Shown: positions 60,374 through 64,000 of the stretch, in pieces
Numbering within the stretch: the first letter of the stretch is position 1
Layout of the letters: each line of letters begins with the position of its first letter
Assembly (NCBI RefSeq): GCF_007644105.1
Contig: NZ_VFAC01000001.1
Coordinates: 1-64,000 of the forward strand
From: Elioraea rosea
GTDB taxonomy: Bacteria > Pseudomonadota > Alphaproteobacteria > Acetobacterales > Acetobacteraceae
Length of the DNA stretch: 64,000 nt
Direction: 5' to 3'
Notes under the pieces: model-generated
Told to the model about the DNA's origin: nothing
The model's input: only the letters and a program-made list of their open reading frames with translations
Database searches by the model: none
Position numbers and translations under genes: made by a program

Positions 60374-61351
60374 TCAGTCCGCCCTGATCCCGGCCTCGAG
60401 GATCACGCCGCGCCACTTGGCCCGGTCGGCGCGAATCGTCTCGAGGAATTCGCCCTGCGTGCCGACGATGATCTCCATACCATTGTCGGTCATGCGCTTC
60501 CTGAAGTCGGGGTTCGCCTCCATGCGGCGCAGCGCCGTCTGCCAGCGTGCGACGATGTCGGAGGGGAGCTTGCCCGGCCCGGCGAGCCCGAACCAGTTGC
60601 GCACCACGAAGTCGGGCAGCGTGGCGCTGATCAGCGGCAGGTCGGGGAAGAGCGGGCTCTGCTTCGGTGCGCCGAAGGCGATCGGGCGAAGGCCCCCGCC
60701 GCGGATCTGGCCGAGGAACTCCGGCATGTTGCCGAACATCATGTCGCACCGCCCCGCGGCGATGTCGACGATCGCCGGCGCGCCGCCGCGATAGGGAACG
60801 TGCAGCATGTCGATGCCGGCGAGCTTCTTGAAGAGCTCGCCCGAGAGGTGCTGGCTCGTTCCGTTGCCGGCCGAGGCGTAGGTGAGCTTGCCCGGGTTCG
60901 CCTTGCCGTAGGCGATCAGTTCGGGGATCGTCTTGAAGTTGCTCTCCGATTGCGGGCTCGCGACGAGGATGTTGAAGATGTTCGCGACATTGGCGATCGG
61001 GGTGAGGTCGTTGTCGACGTCGAACGGCATGCGCACGCCCGGCATCACCGGCAGGATGGTGTGCATCGCCATGGTCGCGAGGCTCACCGTGTGCCCGTCC
61101 GGCGCGGCCTTCGCCACCGTGTCTGCAGCGATCATCCCCGATGCGCCGGTGCGCGTTTCGACGACGACGTTCTGTCCGAAGTTCGGCGCGACGAACTCGC
61201 CGATGAGCCGGCTCAGGAGGTCGGCGGTGCCGCCGGCGGCGAAGCCGCAGAGGATGCGGATGTCACGCTCGGGAAAGGCCGCGTAGGCAGGCTTCGCGCG
61301 CGCAGCGATCAGGGCCGCGCCGGCCCCGCCCAGGATGGTACGACGATGCAT
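60374..61351 (-). CDS. TctC/Bug-family tripartite tricarboxylate transporter binding protein
   Basis: A 325-residue periplasmic binding protein. The signal region is MHRRTILGGAGAALIAARA with an RR pair, ending near AYAA. Bug-family marks are FPERDIRILCGFAAGGTADL, VVVETRTGASGMIAAD, LTYASAGNGTSQHL, HVPYRGGAPAIVDIAAGRCD and the late LPLISATLPDFVVRNWFGL. ATG at 61351 has GGGAGG 8 bases upstream; the longer frame is unconvincing. It ends the leftward sugar-acid operon, 32 bases after the first enolase-superfamily gene. Membrane subunits TctA/TctB are not in the window. The ligand is probably the acid the upstream enzymes degrade. Confidence 0.87.
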   Translation of the reverse strand: MHRRTILGGAGAALIAARAKPAYAAFPERDIRILCGFAAGGTADLLSRLIGEFVAPNFGQNVVVETRTGASGMIAADTVAKAAPDGHTVSLATMAMHTILPVMPGVRMPFDVDNDLTPIANVANIFNILVASPQSESNFKTIPELIAYGKANPGKLTYASAGNGTSQHLSGELFKKLAGIDMLHVPYRGGAPAIVDIAAGRCDMMFGNMPEFLGQIRGGGLRPIAFGAPKQSPLFPDLPLISATLPDFVVRNWFGLAGPGKLPSDIVARWQTALRRMEANPDFRKRMTDNGMEIIVGTQGEFLETIRADRAKWRGVILEAGIRAD

Positions 61352-61383
61352 CGTTATGCCTCCCTTTCCTCGTCCTCGACACG

Positions 61384-62523
61384 TTACACGTAGCCCGGCC
61401 CTTCGATTGCCGGATGCCGGCGGATGAACTCCTCGTCCACCTCGAGCCCAAGGCCCGGCCCCTCGAGCGGGCGCACGTAACCATCCTGGCCGATCTGCCA
61501 CGGCGTGGAAACGAGCGTGTCGCGGAAATGGTTGCCGCGCGATAGGTCCGCCTCGAAATAGCCACCATTGTCGATCGCGCAGAGCAGGTGGATCGACGCC
61601 GCCTGGTTGAGCCCAGTCATCGAACTGTGCGGATGGATGGGGAGTTTCCAGGCGCTCGCCATCGCCGCGATGCGCATCACTTCCGTGACACCTCCTGCCT
61701 TCGAGAGATCGGGCTGGAGGATCGTCAGCACCCGGTCCTCGATCACGCGGTGGAACTCGAAGCGCGTGTAGTGGTTCTCGCCCGCGGCAAGCGGCGTCGT
61801 GGAGAAGGCCTTCGCCTCTGCATAGGTGCGGTGGTCATGCGCCGGGAACGGCTCCTCGAGCCAGCCGACGCCGAGGCGCTGCATCGCGGGCATCGCGGCG
61901 CGCGCATCGGCGATCGTGTAGCCGGTATTGGCATCGGTCAGCAGAGCGATCTCGTCGCCGAAGGCCTTCCGCACCGCCTCGATCCGCGCGATGTCGCGCC
62001 CGGGCGTGTCGCCAACGCGGAGCTTCAGCGCGCGGTACCCCGCATCGATCATCGGCCGCGCCTCGTCGACGAGCTTCGAGGGCTCCTGGTACCCGAGCGC
62101 GATGCCCCCCGCATAGGCCGGGATCGCCTTCGAGGTGCCGCCAAGAAGCCGGTACAGCGGCCATCCGACCGCCTTGCCGCGGATGTCCCACAGCGCCATG
62201 TCGATGCCGCTCATCGCCATCGCGGTGCCCGCGCCCATGCCGTGGCTGCCGAGCTGGAACTTGTAGATCCTTGCCCAGACGCCGACGACATCCGCCGCAT
62301 CGAGTCCGGTGATGAGCGTGCGCAGCGAGGTGTTGATCAGATGCGCTATGGCGCCGTGCGCGCGGCCGTGATGGCTCTCGCCCCAGCCGACGATGCCGTC
62401 CTCCGTGGTCACCTTCACGATCACCGCATCGCGCTTAATCGCCGTGCCGATGCCGAGCGAGACGCGCGCCCCCTCCGGCACCGGGAAGGAAACGGGGAAG
62501 GCTTCGACCGAGCGGATCTTCAT
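61384..62523 (-). CDS. Enolase superfamily enzyme, mandelate racemase subgroup (copy 1)
   Basis: A 379-residue mandelate racemase/muconate lactonizing enzyme family protein. Active-site marks are the strand-2 base LKLRVG (Lys-x-Arg), metal ligands Asp in LTDANTGY, Glu in WLEEPFP and Glu in AAGENHYTRF, and the Asp/His dyad in QPDLSKAGG and IHPHSSM. This set fits acid-sugar dehydratases or racemases. It is overlapped by 4 bases by the second enolase-superfamily gene and followed by a tctC gene. The exact sugar acid cannot be deduced. Confidence 0.87.
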   Translation of the reverse strand: MKIRSVEAFPVSFPVPEGARVSLGIGTAIKRDAVIVKVTTEDGIVGWGESHHGRAHGAIAHLINTSLRTLITGLDAADVVGVWARIYKFQLGSHGMGAGTAMAMSGIDMALWDIRGKAVGWPLYRLLGGTSKAIPAYAGGIALGYQEPSKLVDEARPMIDAGYRALKLRVGDTPGRDIARIEAVRKAFGDEIALLTDANTGYTIADARAAMPAMQRLGVGWLEEPFPAHDHRTYAEAKAFSTTPLAAGENHYTRFEFHRVIEDRVLTILQPDLSKAGGVTEVMRIAAMASAWKLPIHPHSSMTGLNQAASIHLLCAIDNGGYFEADLSRGNHFRDTLVSTPWQIGQDGYVRPLEGPGLGLEVDEEFIRRHPAIEGPGYV

Positions 62524-63689
62524 CGTGCGCGTCCGTACTGTTGCAGGAATGTCTCGCGCACCGTGATGCCGAGGCCCGGCCGGTCGGGCACCTCGACGTG
62601 GCCGTCCTCGACCGGGAAGCTCTCCTCGATCAGCTCATGCAGCATCGGGTTGTGGCCGAGGCTGTACTCGAGGATGAAGCCCGCGCTGTTCGAGGCGGCG
62701 ACATGCAGCCCCGCCGCGAAGGCCGGCGCGCCCGACCAGAGATGAGGCGCGAGGCGGACATTGTAGGCCGAGGCCAGCGCGCCGATGCGCACCGCCTCGG
62801 TGATGCCGCCTGCGATGGCGAGATCGGGCTGCAGCACATCGGCGGCGCGCAGCTCGCAGATCTCGCGGAAATCGTGCCGGGTGAACTCGCTCTCGCCCGC
62901 GCTGATCGGCACCGCGGAGGAACGGCGTACCTCCGCCATGCCCGCCTTGTCGTCCGCCGAGACGGGCTCCTCGAACCACATCAGGTCGCACTCCTCGACC
63001 ATGCGCGCGAAGGCCTTCGCCTCCGCAACGGTCCAGGTGCCATGCGCATCGGCCGCGAGCCCGATCCCGGGGCCGATCCCGGCGCGGGCGGCCTTCACGC
63101 GGGCGGCCGAGTTGGCGACCGTGCCGTCCATCACGCCGACGCGCATCTTCACCGCGCGGAACCCGCCCTTCTCGACATAGCCCTTGAGCTGCGCGCCGAT
63201 CGCGCCTGCATCGGCCCAGCCGCCAGAGGCATAGGCGGGCATCCTCTCCGCGCGCCGCCCGCCGAGCAGCCGCCACACCGGAACGGCGAGGGACTTGCCG
63301 AGAATGTCCCACAGGGCGATGTCGACACCCGCAATGGCGCTGATCGAGAGGCCGCGCCGGCCGAGCTGCGGCAGGGCATGGCCGCGCGCGACCGCGTAGC
63401 CCTCGCGCGGGGTGTTGTACATCACGTCCCACAGCCGCGAGATGTCGCGCGGGTCCTGCCCCAAAAGCAGCGGCGCGTAGTCATCGTTGATGATCGCGGC
63501 AAGGCCTGCGCAGGCCGCGGCACTGCCCACGCCGGCCTTCGCCTCGCCCCAGCCCGTGTGGCCCGCATCGGTCTCGATGCGCACGATCACGCTGTCGAAC
63601 GAGGTGACGCGCCCGAAATCCGAAACGTGCTGCCTCTCGTATGGGATCGGCACGTGGCACCAGGTCGCGCGGACGGACGTGATCTTCAT
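62520..63689 (-). CDS. Enolase superfamily enzyme, mandelate racemase subgroup (copy 2)
   Basis: A 389-residue homologue with its own intact active site: VKMRVG on strand 2, Asp in AADAHGTW, Glu in WFEEPVS, Glu in SAGESEFTRHDF, and the Asp/His dyad in QPDLAIAGG and APHLWSG. It is clearly divergent from copy 1, so the two probably catalyse different steps or act on epimeric substrates. It overlaps copy 1 and the 2-hydroxyacid dehydrogenase gene by 4 bases each. Confidence 0.87.
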   Translation of the reverse strand: MKITSVRATWCHVPIPYERQHVSDFGRVTSFDSVIVRIETDAGHTGWGEAKAGVGSAAACAGLAAIINDDYAPLLLGQDPRDISRLWDVMYNTPREGYAVARGHALPQLGRRGLSISAIAGVDIALWDILGKSLAVPVWRLLGGRRAERMPAYASGGWADAGAIGAQLKGYVEKGGFRAVKMRVGVMDGTVANSAARVKAARAGIGPGIGLAADAHGTWTVAEAKAFARMVEECDLMWFEEPVSADDKAGMAEVRRSSAVPISAGESEFTRHDFREICELRAADVLQPDLAIAGGITEAVRIGALASAYNVRLAPHLWSGAPAFAAGLHVAASNSAGFILEYSLGHNPMLHELIEESFPVEDGHVEVPDRPGLGITVRETFLQQYGRAR

Positions 63690-64000
63690 GCAATGGCTCC
63701 AAGCCCGAGCGCGGCGCGGCGCGCGTTGTGCGCGGGCAGCGCCTCGGGATTGACGAGCGCGACGGGCCGTTCGCCGCGCAGCACGCGCACCACCTCCTCG
63801 GCCGAGCGTACCGCAAGCATGACCCTGCTCTCGCGCGAGATGCCGGCGGCATGCGGCGTCAACACCACGTTCGGCAGCGACAGCAGCGGATGGTCAGGCG
63901 CGAGCGGCTGCGTCGCGAACACGTCGAGCGCCGCACCGCCGATGCGCTTCTCGCTGAGGGCCGCGACAAGCGCTGCCTCGTGGATGATAGGACCGCGCGC
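63686..64000 (-). CDS. D-2-hydroxyacid dehydrogenase, C-terminal part (cut by window edge)
   Basis: About 104 C-terminal residues are visible. The chain reads in from the right edge through ARGPIIHEAALVAALSEKRI, then GGAALDVFATQPL and VVLTPHAAGISRES, which contains the catalytic His region of the D-isomer-specific 2-hydroxyacid dehydrogenase family. A normal C-terminal tail ends at 63686, overlapping the second enolase-superfamily gene by 4 bases. It would reduce or oxidise a 2-keto/2-hydroxy acid with NAD(P), consistent with the sugar-acid operon. The N-terminus and substrate domain are outside the window. Confidence 0.9.
   Translation of the reverse strand, partial: ARGPIIHEAALVAALSEKRIGGAALDVFATQPLAPDHPLLSLPNVVLTPHAAGISRESRVMLAVRSAEEVVRVLRGERPVALVNPEALPAHNARRAALGLGAIA

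Overview
This window is uniformly GC-rich bacterial chromosome, densely packed and full of 4-base ATGA/GTGA gene overlaps. The gene content suggests an alphaproteobacterium, most plausibly Acetobacteraceae or a relative within Rhodospirillales. Pointers are a Zur/COG0523 zinc unit, lpxB, a sorbosone-type PQQ dehydrogenase with its own cytochrome c, OpgC-type membrane proteins, CO-dehydrogenase-type maturation genes, two branched-chain-amino-acid-type ABC systems and a TctC (Bug) binding protein. No rRNA or tRNA gene was found, so the taxonomic placement is inference. No prophage, IS transposase or CRISPR array was recognised.

Layout. 1-3450: a truncated membrane sensor; zur divergent from a zinc-stress pair (hisI paralogue and a His-rich COG0523 GTPase) around a good Zur-box candidate; a SemiSWEET. 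3502-7338: a translationally coupled run GNAT - nitrilase-family amidase - M20 peptidase - lpxB. 7319-10744: DUF2955/HlyD efflux pair, a 402-base gene-poor gap carrying a decayed palindromic repeat, and a Gfo/Idh oxidoreductase. 10915-17927: fused MFS/spermidine synthase-like protein, secDF, a bidirectional terminator, actP-yjcH. 18039-25687: GT-C-like membrane protein, thioesterase, class III aminotransferase, EAL protein followed by a 25-bp tandem repeat, polysaccharide deacetylase, comM, yraN. 25720-30409: two tandem OpgC paralogues, a double palindromic element, chrA and a rhodanese-ChrB fusion. 30536-37619: aminotransferase, a broken glpD, intact glpK, PQQ dehydrogenase plus cytochrome c, and a BaiN-like flavoprotein.

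37669-49776 is a transport island. One complete Liv-type ABC importer (F, G, M, H, binding protein) plus an imidazolonepropionase/prolidase-like amidohydrolase is read leftward. A second complete importer plus a stand-alone GAF protein and an M24-family protein with altered metal ligands is read rightward. This looks like uptake and breakdown of small amide or peptide compounds.

49819-53798 (leftward) holds a Na+/H+ antiporter, a PEP mutase/methylisocitrate lyase homologue, a histone-deacetylase-family amidohydrolase and a DUF192 protein. 53987-60002 (rightward) is a molybdenum-hydroxylase maturation operon (coxG, a 28-residue membrane ORF, coxD, coxE, split xdhC, molybdopterin-binding/MobA-like fusion, GNAT) with no hydroxylase structural genes in view. 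59954-60356 is an ArsR-family repressor with the two-cysteine arrangement of SqrR/BigR sulfide sensors and a palindrome over its promoter. 60374-64000 (leftward) is a coupled catabolic operon: 2-hydroxyacid dehydrogenase (cut by the window edge), two enolase-superfamily sugar-acid enzymes and a TctC binding protein.

The most noteworthy items are the Zur-linked hisI paralogue, the frameshifted and C-terminally truncated glpD, the palindromic element that supplies stop codons to both flanking genes, the divergent Liv islands with the degenerate M24 protein, the coupled micro-ORF after coxG, and the SqrR-like repressor with no sulfur gene next to it.
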